From positions 2,666,001-2,730,000 of the forward strand of contig JAYXKI010000003.1 in assembly GCA_037892935.1 (NCBI GenBank): a DNA stretch of 64,000 bases. The letters are read 5' to 3'. The translations under genes were made by a program, and so were the position numbers. This document shows, piece by piece, positions 11,471-22,169 of the stretch (positions are counted from its first letter, which is position 1; every line of letters starts with the position of its first letter). The notes under the pieces are model-generated. The model was not told where the DNA came from. It did no database searches and was given only the letters and a program-made list of their open reading frames with translations. The stretch is from Phlebopus portentosus. Its lineage: Eukaryota; Basidiomycota; Agaricomycetes; Boletales; Boletinellaceae.

Positions 11471-12683
11471 TTGTTCTCGATCCTTCTTTTTTCAATGGAA
11501 ATAGTGCTAGAAGCCTTTTGATATCATTAAATACTGAATACTAAAGAGAGTATGTTCCTGTGAAGTTGAAAAGAAGAAATGGAAAAGTCGTCTTGTTTTA
11601 TTATAAGGCCGACGACCGTACTTTATACTCCAGCCCAAAGAGTTAAGGCATCTACGACAGGAGGCCCAAACTCTGGTGGAAGAACATCTCGAACTTCAGA
11701 TTCGAGTATGTTTGCTCCGTCCAGAGAACACCGTCAGCCATAGAAAACAGGCGAGTCCTTTAATTGGACATTGCGTCGGGACCTGATATCAAGTCTGAGA
11801 CTGTCGGATAGGAGAGCTTCGCCGGACAATGGCCCAGACCGATGGTTTAGGCGGTCAGTCCCGGCAAACACAGAGACCAACGGCCGATGTAGTTGTAAAC
11901 TGCGCAGTTGCTCGTGGCCAAATGTTGCGCAGCGATGCTTATTACTATAAGCAGTCAGTCTTTTGTCGTAACAAATTTCGATTAGTTCGCAGTCCCATTG
12001 ATTCATATGATAGTACATAAGCTTCCGCATCACAGTGATCGCATAGCTTATGGTAAGAGAGGGATGCTACCGAGGGTAATGAATGCTGCTCCCGCAGCCA
12101 ATACTCGCAGTAACGATCTCCAGGAGACCATCCACCTTCAGTTGGAAAGGACCGGTGGCCTGGCAGAACATAAAAGTAGTAAATAAATAGCAATCTACTC
12201 GAGATACTTTTGGAATGGCGATGAGACGGATTCTTTTCCGGGAGTGATTTCACCAGTAGCAGTAAACTACTGACCAGCATTGGCATCTGTAGTTTATGTC
12301 GTGATGACGGTTTATTGGAAAGAATTCGGCTCTCGGCAGCACACCGCCTCGCACGTGATCGCGGTGAGGAGCGAGCGTCATCTCAATCATCAATAAATAA
12401 CGTCCACGAAAATATTTGTCTTTTAATTCATTACTACGAGCAGCGAGCACAGGCATTGGATACGACAAGCTCGACGACAACGAGCGTATTTGGCCAAAGA
12501 GGAAGTTCATCATAAGGAGAGACGTGATTCGCTGTTGCTGTTATATTGCCGAGGGCAAGCAAGGCCCGCCGCGTCCACGTCGTCTTTTTACACTTTTTTT
12601 TGTTTTTTTTTTTCCCTTTGGCACGATCGTTCCTTTCACAACACCCATCATACAAGCACTAGACTCGTCTTCAGTGCTCCACA
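11471..12683. other. 1.2-kb spacer; SEC14 promoter at its right end
   Basis: No gene is recognised. Open frames on the minus strand at 11734-12286 have no family features and stop often in neighbouring frames. The last 120 bases hold a strong T-rich tract (about 12585-12618) just before the SEC14 start, a typical fungal promoter or 5' UTR element. Confidence 0.4.
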
Positions 12684-13736
12684 ATGGCTGACCCAACTGC
12701 ATCCTCGTCGTCTCCATCGTTCCCGTCGGGCGTCACTGATATGAACTACAAACCTCCAGAGGGGCGAGTGGGAAATCTCACGGAGGCGCAAGAGCAGACA
12801 TTGGCCCAATTCAAGGAGGAACTCATCAAAGAGGGCTGGTTCGTCGAGGAGCGGATGGATGACGCAACACTTCTCAGGTGACTTGCGTTTGCTACAATGC
12901 AAAGATTCGAAGTAGCTGATGTTGTCAGATTTCTGCGAGCACGGAAGTGGAATGTGGCACTGGCAAAGCAAATGATTATAGACTGTGAAAAGTGGAGAAA
13001 GGAGATGAATGTGATGACATTGCCAAGTAAGGAACCAGCTTCTTACTTTGCAGCCCCGTCTCATACGCTGATGGACGTAGGAACTTTAAATTCGAGGAGA
13101 AGAATCTCGTAGACAAATACTATCCGCAGTACTACCACAAGATTGACAAGGTATGTCATGGAACCCTCAACCAAGCATGCATGAAGCTGATCGTGCGCAC
13201 AGGATGGCCGTCCACTGTACGTCGAACGTCTGGGCAACATCAACATTATTGAATTACGGAAAATCACGACCCAGGAGCGACAAATCAAGAGCCTCGTTCT
13301 CGAATATGAGAAATTCCTAAATGAGCGTCTTCCAGCAGCTTCGAAGTCGGTCGGTCACCCTGTCGAGACGTGCACAACTATCCTGGATCTGAAGAACGTC
13401 GGTATTAAAGCATTCTGGGACGTCAAGGGGTATGTGCAGGAGGCCAGCAAGATCGGACAGAACTACTACCCAGAAGTCATGGGGAAATTCTACATCATCA
13501 ACGCGCCATGGATGTTTGCTACCGTTTGGAGCATCATCAAGGCCTGGTTGGATCCTGTCACTGTCGCAAAAATTTTCATTCCCTCCGGCGATGGTGCGAA
13601 GGAGCTTCTGGAGCAGATTCCAGCGGAGAACTTGCCCGCAGATTTTGGCGGGTTATGCCAATGCCCTGGCGGCTGCTCGCTTAGCGACGCGGGCCCCTGG
13701 AACTCTGCAACTTATCAGAATGGAGCTGCGCATTGA
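12684..13736 (+). CDS. SEC14: Sec14-type phosphatidylinositol/phosphatidylcholine transfer protein
   Basis: This CRAL-TRIO protein exchanges PI and PC and couples lipid metabolism to Golgi secretion. The exons are 12684-12877, 12929-13026, 13081-13150 and 13203-13736. The N-terminal CRAL-TRIO-N part reads LTEAQEQTLAQFKEEL, then FLRARKWNVALAKQM. The lipid-binding domain shows DKYYPQYYHKIDKDGRPLYV, TTILDLKNVG, MGKFYIINAPWMFATVWSII and the end PAENLPADFGG with CQCPGGCSLSDAGPWN. The length, about 297 residues, fits the family. At the exon 2/3 junction the donor (A|GTAAGG) and acceptor (GTAG|GAACTTT) give the wrong phase by one base. An extra G at 13081 would restore the conserved NFKFEEKNLVDKYY. 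This is most simply a sequencing deletion in a G run, but a real frameshift is possible. Confidence 0.9.
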
Positions 13737-14042
13737 TCAGGAGGAGAATACATTGATGACGTTCATGCTTTCTTTTGTTCTTTCATGACTCTCGTTGAAC
13801 GATGTATTGTTACGCAAAACGTTAGCTAGAGTTTACAGAGATAGCATTGTTGAGCGACTTCCTGCTTCCCACACGCAGAAATTCTCCTAGCCTGACAGAT
13901 CATATGTCCGTGGAATAAGTATAGCGTTTGAAATGATAAAATCCCGAGTAAAAATTAATTGCGAAATAAAGAACACAAGTCACGACTATCCACACATGAT
14001 TTTTTTTTCCTTTCCTTGCAAACTGCGAGATATTTGTGCAAC
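13737..14042. other. SEC14-RdRP intergenic region
   Basis: This is the convergent 3' space of SEC14 (plus) and the RNA-dependent RNA polymerase (minus). It is AT-rich with a short T run at about 14000. No gene is seen. Both 3' UTRs must share it. Confidence 0.4.
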
Positions 14043-17000
14043 CTAGTCTGGCACGACTTCGGCAAATCCAATAAATCCCATTTCGAGGCCCGAAAATTCG
14101 TCTTCGCTTTGCTCACTTTCATCACTGTCAAGCTGAAGTTGATTTATGTGATTGGCAGTGAATGCAGTTTCGACTGAAGTCCGATTATTATCCACACGTC
14201 TGCGTAGGAGCCATATCTTGCGAGCCGGGTCGCGAAAATCGTCTATATCCTGTAATCTCTTTAGAGGGCCGACCGACAGCCCAGGTCGACCTTCGTTCGT
14301 TGTATCTGTGATGTCACACATGGAATGTGAGCGCATAGAATCAGGATCATGAGATTGATCTCAGACTTACATGACTTGATGTTGTTCAGAAAACGTGCTC
14401 CAAGCCAAGCAAAGGCCGGTCTATCCCTTTCGTAGCCGACAGCATACCTGATAAGTCGTGCAGTGATACATAAGTCGGGGAAGAAGCTAAGCTTACCATG
14501 CGGAAGCTTGTATATATGACATTCTGTTGTTTTTGCCCAAAATGCTATCAGACGCTCCTGATGTAACACATGACGTTCTTAGTCAGAGAAAACGGCCAGT
14601 CAAGGCAGTAGTGCACTTACGGGGAAAATGCTTGTTGACGAATCGAGTTATATAGGTCTCTACATGCGTGGGACCGTCTTCCCCTCGACGACGTGAGATT
14701 CCCTCATTTTGTTCCATAACTGCTCGTGCGGGAGACTGTCTTTAAGTTGTCAAGGAAAATGCAAATACTCCGAGGCTCACCATCCTTGTTTTTGGCTAAG
14801 GCCAACCCTTTATTGAAAGGTTCGATGAGATCCCTTCCATTCTGATAACAGTTCCACCAATCTTGACAATTCTCATCTTGCAGGATTAGATCTTGGTCCT
14901 GGGCTCGGGAGTATGTAACCTCTTCATATTCCTCGATTGACGGAATTAAATTTCTTAATTTACGCAATTTGCTGCCGCGCTGCTTCATGTTCTCGCTCTC
15001 AACGCAGTACTCCGAGAGTATTGTATTGTAACGATCCCAGAGGGCAGTATAGCTGCCCCCACTCTTCAGAATGTCCTGAAGTACTGTAAGACAACACGAA
15101 AAAACCGGTACAAGATAAATGCGTACCAGCGCTTCTTCAATAATCTCGGCAAGCTTCATTGAGTATTGTGCCCCAGCCATTCGGAAGTAACTTTCAACGA
15201 CTGATTGCCACTCCATGGATGCACGACCTAGAAGGTTATTATGACGTTGCTCAACAAACAATTCTACGAGAGCGGCATTCAGATTTCTTCGAGACCAGTC
15301 TACGCTTGGATTGGTAGACTGAGAGCTCGCTTGATCCGGCCAGACTGTTCTGCGAGGAAAAATTGTTGGCTCCCAGCAAACGAAATACACATCTCCATCC
15401 AGGTCACTGAAAGGGATTATCTATGTCAGAATTCACAGGATAGATCACAGAAAACGGCATCTACCCTCCAGACATTGATCCGGGAATCGAGTATCGACCA
15501 GTCCTAGGAAAAACTGGAATACGACAATGTCTCGTTAGCAATAGCTCCGCAGACAAGGTTGATTACCCACCGATGCAATTGCTCAAGAAGTGTAGCTCCG
15601 GCTTGCTCACCGCCTTCATCAATCGGACATCTGCATGAAAATTTTCAATGAGTAAATGAATATCTTAGAACCTCGGGAAGATGTTATTGTTATACCACTT
15701 GGCTTGTGTGATGGAAGTCTAGACAACGGATTATGAGTTCTTGCGTTACCAATCATATATAAGAACTGACCTCGCTATCAGTACTTCCGAAACAAGAACT
15801 CCTTCCCTCTGAGGCAGATGGATATACACTTCGTCCTCACCCAGGACGCCCAACTCATCGACAACACCGTAGACGTAGCATGATTTCTTGAAGTGGCACT
15901 ATCAGTCCAGAAGCATGGTGAAGAAAAAAGGCTTCTTACCTGTACGTTGACGTTTAGCTTTTCTTTCAAAGCACTGCGCTGAACTCGTTGATAGTCCCGT
16001 AGCATCTTCCGCAAATAAGGCTCGTTCAGAGAATGCCCAGCAAGCAGCATTTCGTAGACTTTGTATGCCCTCAGCTCACACACACAAGGCACTGAAAGTC
16101 AGAACGACTCACGATCTTGATAAAATCCATCACCCTCTGCATCGAGGTCCCCTTCAATATAGTTTAGTGCTTCCCGTCGATCGTATGCAATCATCTCGAT
16201 GCTTCGCAAATGCAACTTGATGAGCTCTTTCAGAGCCTGCTAAAAAGTCAGAAGCCGAGTCTTTGAAAAACGGCGAATTCTTACGCGGAAGAGTCTTCCA
16301 ATTCCCTGATCCAATCACCAATCTCCGTTAACACCCGGGGAATATATAATAGCATAGCATGACTCACACCGTACATAGCGCTTAAGCTCACTAAAATAAC
16401 GATGATAGGAAGACTTAAACGGGACCTCTTCGGAGCTTCCGAGATCCCAGTTATTTCGATGCGCGTAGGTCCGCCCCGGTACTTGAGCATTGAAGGACGA
16501 TAGACAAATTTATATTGCTCAGGAGTCCTGATCTTATTCATCCTGCAGATAGTATCAAATTTGTCGTCCGGATAGGCAACGAGGAGGCCCTTGATTCCTC
16601 CCCTTCGTATCTGAAAGACTTTTCAGTGATCTATCAGATATTCTTTAATGGTCCTCGAAATAACGAACCACATGTTCTCGAGTCAAAACTGTGCCTTGAC
16701 CGAATTTCTTTCGCATACGATTCGCGAATGATACCGCAACCGTCTGTTGTACACACTCCGTCATCTGCTGTGTCATCCTCGATCCGAGCAACCTGGTCCC
16801 GAGTAGGCTACATAACGCGAGAAGTAAGCACAACTTAAAGAGATGAGATGAATGTTTCCGACGTACATTGACTGACTGGATGGTCGCGGAGAATGACAGA
16901 CCAAGTCTTGCTACGTACTTGCCTGGTCCATGCCTTCTGAATACATCCTGCAGGTCACCGAAATCTAGTAGAACCGACGAAACGTGAGGTGTCGTATCCG

Positions 17001-17461
17001 CATTGTTGACCCGCTTTTGTAGAAGAATTATCTGCCCAGATTTGAGAGTAGACTCAGTGAAACCAAGAAAGGCGAATTTCAGGTACCCGAAATCGCCCTG
17101 ACCGCTATCATCAATATCGTTAGCATTTGTCAACAAAAGGCAAGCACAGACCATACATGCGGAATTCGATGGTTAAGCCATCTTGGATGATACTCTTGAG
17201 AGCGAGCCTGAGCTTGCTGCCTGGATACGAACGGGGCACTCTCAGAAACAGAAACTTCAAGGAATCGCCCACAAGTCTGAATGCGCGACAAGAAGGCCTG
17301 GCTCCACGAGAGGCATCAATGGCCGTTCCACTATAGTAACCCAATGGGAGTTGCGCATTCCAGACGTCGCAGATTGGTTTTTCAACCATACTGTTCCAGA
17401 CTCTAGTTGAGATGTTCAGATGCCAAGAGGCGGGAAAAATATTATGTAATCTAAACTTCAT
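14043..17461 (-). CDS. RNA-dependent RNA polymerase of the RNA-silencing (RDR/QDE-1-like) family
   Basis: This family turns single-stranded RNA into double-stranded RNA for Dicer in quelling-type silencing. Read 5' to 3' on the minus strand: SLKFLFLRVPRSYPGSKLRL and IIQDGLTIEFRMY; FGYLKFAFLGFTESTLKSGQ; KYVARLGLSFSATIQSVN; RIEDD with CTTDGCGIIRESYAKEI; FQIRRGGIKGLLVAYPDD; RPSMLKY; CHFKKSCYVYGVVDELGVLG; DVRLMKAVSKPELHFLSNCI; VFPRTGRYSIPGSMSGGDLD followed by GD. The DLDGD motif holds the three catalytic aspartates of the double-psi beta-barrel polymerase. A long helical tail follows, ending near 14043. At least ten short introns are needed. The start used (ATG, 17459-17461) lies close to the core, so an upstream N-terminal extension is possible. 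Some 3' exon joins are uncertain. It is convergent with SEC14. Confidence 0.88.
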
Positions 17462-17591
17462 TTCGATTGCATAGAACTATGAAGGGACAACGCCTCGTTT
17501 TCTTCATTTCCCCAATAGTTGAATCAGTAACACAAGGCAGGTGCGTGCGCGCCTAACCGCTTGAACTACCTCGTCATCTCTAGCGGACACC

Positions 17592-18689
17592 GTGACTATT
17601 ACCTTTAAACGGACGATGGTTTCCTTCTTAGAATCAACCAGCTGGAACAACCCAGGAAAGTATTCTCTATTGCTTGCACTCCCTTTGCTTTATGCTTTCG
17701 TACAAAAGAAACTGCTGGATCACCTGTTTCTCATAACTCCTAAGCTTTTCCGTGCCTTCGCAGGTGTAAGGCTGAACGCGGATACCTTCCGAAGCCTTCT
17801 TCCGCTTTTCTTCCCGAAGTCGAGTCGGTACCAGACGTACCAAACGCAAGACCAGGCGCATGACTATTGGGAAAGCGCGGAGAGAGGTCAACGCGAACTG
17901 TCTTTCTCGGATGCTCGTTACTCGAAATGTTCGTTTAGCGAATCGCGGAACACTCGGGAAAGGCAGATTCTTTATTATACGCCCCGTCTGCTGCCGGAAT
18001 ACAGATACAAGCGGTCGATGAAAGACGATTTGGATACCGACTTTTCGATCCCAACGAAGGCATTTATGAAGTGGCACTGGCTCGTCTTTCCAGATAGGGT
18101 ATGCTGCTCGAACGCGTCTGTCATGGTTGCGAATTGACAGGTGTATATGATGTCGTTAGCAACATCCGAGCTTACTGCAAGCTTCGCGAATCATGCACCA
18201 ATTCAGTCCTGGTGACTTGCGCGAGATTTATCGCATCTCAAGGAGGGCGCGGTGCAAAGAGATCAGTCGGACTGAATATGAACGCTGTCGGCGGCATTTT
18301 CATTCCTCTCAAGAGGAAAAAGGCAGAAGACGTCGAAGTAGCACTTCACAGGAAGCGCTTCGCAACATCTGTAAAGAACAATGGAGGGTTTGGATTCAAA
18401 ACAGAGAGCCTGAAACCATTATCTGCTTTGAGGAGACTTGATAGAGGTAAGATACAACAAATCTTTATGTTTACGAAGCAGTACTCACGGACACAAATTT
18501 CTCCAGATTCAGCTTCCAAGCATCCAAGATACTTCTCAGGACGTGCCTCTTGAACCAGTGTATTTCAGAGTATGCTATCGTGACGTTTATTATCATGAAC
18601 TCTGCGATAAGAAATTATTGCATCCCATCTTGCTCGGACTCGGAGGGCATTTGAGATCGAACCATCTACCGTATATCGCTAAAACCTGA
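17592..18689 (+). other. Unassigned plus-strand reading frames, possibly one split gene
   Basis: A 181-codon frame (17592-18137) is followed by overlapping frames at 18101-18553 and 18193-18441. A possible intron at about 18449-18507 (GTAAGA..TCCAG) is followed by a last open stretch to 18689. No domain or motif is recognised. The first frame has a hydrophobic start (about residues 20-60) and a charged second half. The minus strand is also partly open here, so coding status is unproven. It may be the 5' region of the RdRP gene, an orphan gene or non-coding sequence. Confidence 0.25.
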
Positions 18690-18818
18690 TATTCCATTCG
18701 TTTTCAAGTAATGCAAAAGTAGATGATAGCAATTGCGAGCAGGATCCGTTCGCAAGTAAAGCTGAATAGCGGTGTGAGAAACAAATAAGCATGTATGGGT
18801 TGTCCGTGCCTACGTGAT

Positions 18819-19421
18819 CTATCGACGGCCCTTGCCCTTCTTTGTCACCATAGTGAACCCCTCGTCGTCCACTTGAGGTTTTGCACGGTGTGACTGTGCA
18901 TGTCGGTCCAATAATTGAGGTGCTTCTTCGTCTTCGGTATCGTCGCCATCTTCCCATTCATCACTACTCCCATCGACCTCCGTGCTTTCCTGCACGACCT
19001 CTTTCGAAACAACCTTCCTCCCTTTGAATCTATCCATCCGCTCCTCCCACACAGTAACTGACGCTTTTATTCGCTCATCAGCGTCTCTCATCTCCCACAG
19101 GCTCATTATGTCGCGTGCAACAGCCTCAGCGCTCTCATCCTCCAAGATCGTGTCAAACTCGTCCGCCATAATTTGTAGAAGCATTTCTTCGATGTAAACT
19201 GCATCCGGTATCTCTGAGGGTTTGGCGTTTTCGAAGGCATCAACAATTTCCGAGGCCATCCATGTACGCTTCTGTGCAGATTCGGGGCCACCCCAAGCCT
19301 CGTCGACAGCGAGCCGGAGTGCCTCCCAGACTGATAGTCGAGCTATTACACCGCGAGCAAAGAGCACTATAGATGAATCTGGTGCAGGTGCTGGAGATAT
19401 GGCGAAGGAGGCTGAGGCCAT
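18819..19421 (-). CDS. TSR2: Pre-rRNA processing protein Tsr2
   Basis: Tsr2 escorts ribosomal protein eS26 and is needed for late 20S pre-rRNA processing. The gene is a single exon of 200 codons, with ATG at 19419-19421. The N-terminal helical domain shows FARGVIARLSVWEALRLAVD with EAWGGPESAQKR. The middle has LLQIMADEFDTILEDESAEA, the family's DEF..LEDdS signature. An acidic stretch (EWEDGDDTEDEEA) and a basic tail (MVTKKGKGRR) follow. It is divergent from GRC3, with only 95 bases between start codons, so the two probably share a promoter. Confidence 0.92.
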   Translation of the reverse strand: MASASFAISPAPAPDSSIVLFARGVIARLSVWEALRLAVDEAWGGPESAQKRTWMASEIVDAFENAKPSEIPDAVYIEEMLLQIMADEFDTILEDESAEAVARDIMSLWEMRDADERIKASVTVWEERMDRFKGRKVVSKEVVQESTEVDGSSDEWEDGDDTEDEEAPQLLDRHAQSHRAKPQVDDEGFTMVTKKGKGRR

Positions 19422-19516
19422 TTTTGAGTTTCCTGTTTTTTTTTAAGATGAGCAGAGGTGGTCGTGAAGATGGATGAAGTAAGAGAGATTTTAGACGCGG
19501 ACAAAATTTTGGCTTT
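19422..19516. promoter_or_regulatory. 95-bp bidirectional promoter, TSR2/GRC3
   Basis: The start codons of two ribosome-assembly genes face away from each other across 95 bases. The interval contains an A run next to TSR2 and the palindrome aaaatttt at 19503-19510. That palindrome resembles the RRPE box of yeast ribosome-biogenesis promoters. Shared control is inferred from the layout and not demonstrated. Confidence 0.55.
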
Positions 19517-22054
19517 ATGCTTAGCGCCATCGCCGCCCGAAAGGCAGCTCAAGCTGCAAAACTCTCCGCTACATCTCACCCACCTTCTTCAACGCCGGGC
19601 GATGTTCTCATATCTGAATCCGAGTCCGAGTCTGACTCTGAAGGTCGCAAGACAGTTATTCAAAAATCTAAACGAAAATCGAGCGATACTGTGAATCCGA
19701 AAAGGCCAAACAATCGCAAAAAACGGCGGAAGAAAAGTGCGAAGATCGAAGCGGTACAACTTCGTTATTACGACACCATCGAAGCCTTTCCTCAACCAGT
19801 TGAGCAGGACGAAGGCTCGTTGAGCTCAGCGAGCGATAGTGACGAGGACGTACAGGAGCTCCAATTCGCAGACACAGAACTCCGTGAAATCATAGAGGCT
19901 CAGCAGCCTCGCAAGACCGGGACCCAGCGGGCTTGGTCACCCAGTAGACCGCCTGGAAACTCGTCCGACGACGGAGCTGAATTATCCACCCCTACGCCTC
20001 ACTTCCCGGGTCCACAGACTGAACAATTACGAGGTGCAAAGTATCAAACCGCGTATTCATTATCCTTCGTCCCACGGCCCGAGAAGAATATCTTCTATAT
20101 TGAGAAGAATGACACGAAACTTGCTTTGGGTCGGAAAGGAACCATGATCACTCTGGTGGAAGGGGAGACTACGGCACTTCTTGGTGTATACTCCCTAACT
20201 GTTCTTAGAGGCCGTGTGTCTCTTATGGGCACTGAACTACATGCATCGGCATCAAGACCGCATACTATTTTTGCCCCGAAGTGCTCCCCCATCCCAGTCA
20301 TAACGGCCGTACCTTCCAGCGCGATCTCGTCGTGTCCGTTGCCGGATAGAATTACCCGTGCTATCGACCCGAGCGATACTATCTTACTTCTAGAGGACGT
20401 TCACACCGGAGTTGAAGGTCTTGGACTCATCTGCAAAACCTTCGAGAACGTTTTTGAAGCATCATCGCTCGGTGAAGATGTTTTTCACCTATCCGGAGCA
20501 AGAGTGGTCAGGGATTTCTTCTTCAGCTCATACTCAAACACTCATCGCTGTATTAGCTCACTACTATTCCACGTTCACTGCAAGTCTTCCAGCTTCCAGC
20601 TTCCTGGGGACATGCTTTAGCGTCACTCCCTTCGGCCCTGTCCGAGAATGGTGATGTGAATTTAGAGCCTCTGACCCTGCTTGTAAGGGGGCAGAAGCGA
20701 ACTGGAAAAAGTACCTTTGCGCGAACCCTTTTAAATCGACTTATCTGTCAATATCGGCGTGTTGCCTATCTAGAGTGTGATATTGGGCAAACAGAATTTA
20801 CTCCTCCCGGACTTGTGTCGCTACATCTAATTGACAGACAGATGTTTGGTAGGTTTTTTGCCTCCTTGTCTTCGATGCGAGTCTGACTTGTGTTTGATAG
20901 GTCCTCCTTTTACACACCATCTATTACCTTATGCCTCTCACTTCATCGGTGCATCCTCCCCGAAGGACAACCCTGCATACTACCTTACGTCTATCTCCGC
21001 TCTTTTACAAACATACAAGACGGAGCTTCAATATACCGCTCCTGAAGATGAGTTCTGCGGCTCTGAATCGGAAGACAGTAGAATTATGGATGTGATTCCG
21101 TTGGTAGTTAACACGATGGGCTGGTTGAAAGGTCTTGGAGCCGATCTTGCGAGACGGATAGAAGAATTGGTGGCGCCTACAAATATTTTCATGACGCAAT
21201 CTGAAGGTTCGGTAGCGGATAGAGATTTGCGCATGGAGCCGCTAGCCTTCCCAACAGTCAGCCCGGATGGTACACATTCAGCTAGATCTCGGACGCTCGA
21301 GGTAGAAGCAATACGTCCCAGTACTCAATCTGCGCGCTATACGGCGGCAGACTGGCGAACACTCTCTCTACTGTCATACTTTCACTCGGTACCTTCAACC
21401 GCACAATACAGGGCGCTGCCTGTACGCATTGAATTGCCTAATCCCGTCGATTTTGACCCGCGAGAACCATTATGCACATGGAAGTGTCAACTACCTCTTG
21501 TCGCCCAGGTGCCCTACTCCATATCACCAGCGGAAGCTATCGACAATGTTTTCCTTGTCGGTGCAGGCATGGAAGATGTAGTGCCATCCGAGATTGCGCG
21601 AGTACTGAATGGTGCAGTTGTCGCATTGGTGTCGTGTGATGCGAATTTGGCCGGTTCTTATCCACAGTCTATTTCTCGAGCCGGTTTACCTTATACTCAA
21701 GGCGCTGCTCCTCCCGACCCGTCTGCATCAACATGTATCGGCCTTGCGCTCATCCGCAGCGTATCTCCCTCGTTAATAGCATCAGAAGGACAACCGAACC
21801 GCGAAAATGATGTTGTACATCTCCTGACCCCTGTACCTCCTGCACTCATCATTGCGACCTCGGTGCGATGCTTCGTGAAGGGCGAAATTGAACTGCCCGT
21901 CTGGGGAATGTTGGATTATCGGGAATTGGAACATGGTGACCCCCGAGCGCGCAAGATTAGCGGTGTGCCATACTTACAGTGGAGCAAGAGCGAAGCAATT
22001 GGCGCGGAAAGGCGGAAAGTGCGAAGAAACATCATGCGAAAGGGGCAGATGTAA
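19517..22054 (+). CDS. GRC3: Polynucleotide 5'-hydroxyl kinase Grc3/Nol9
   Basis: Grc3 phosphorylates RNA 5'-OH ends in the ITS2 processing complex with Las1 and also acts in rDNA transcription termination. The exons are 19517-20503, 20557-20848 and 20901-22054. The first introns use GTGGTC..TTAG and GTAGGT..ATAG. The N terminus, about 130 residues, is basic and acidic low-complexity sequence with nuclear-localisation-like runs (NRKKRRKKSAK). The kinase core has LLVRGQKRTGKSTFARTLLN, which contains a Walker A motif (GQKRTGKST), then YLECDIGQTEFTPPG (Walker B-like) and VVNTMGWLKGLG. The C-terminal part ends near WGMLDYRE and KISGVPYLQW. Total length fits fungal orthologues. The gene is divergent from TSR2, a functionally related partner. 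Confidence 0.92.
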
Positions 22055-22169
22055 TTTCTGTACTGAAAACTAGCTACTAGACAGAAATTTCTATGTTTGA
22101 CTTGTGATCCGCATTTTACTATATTAGGTAGTACCAGTAGTAGCGTAGCAATCTTGCTCCGCGACTGTC

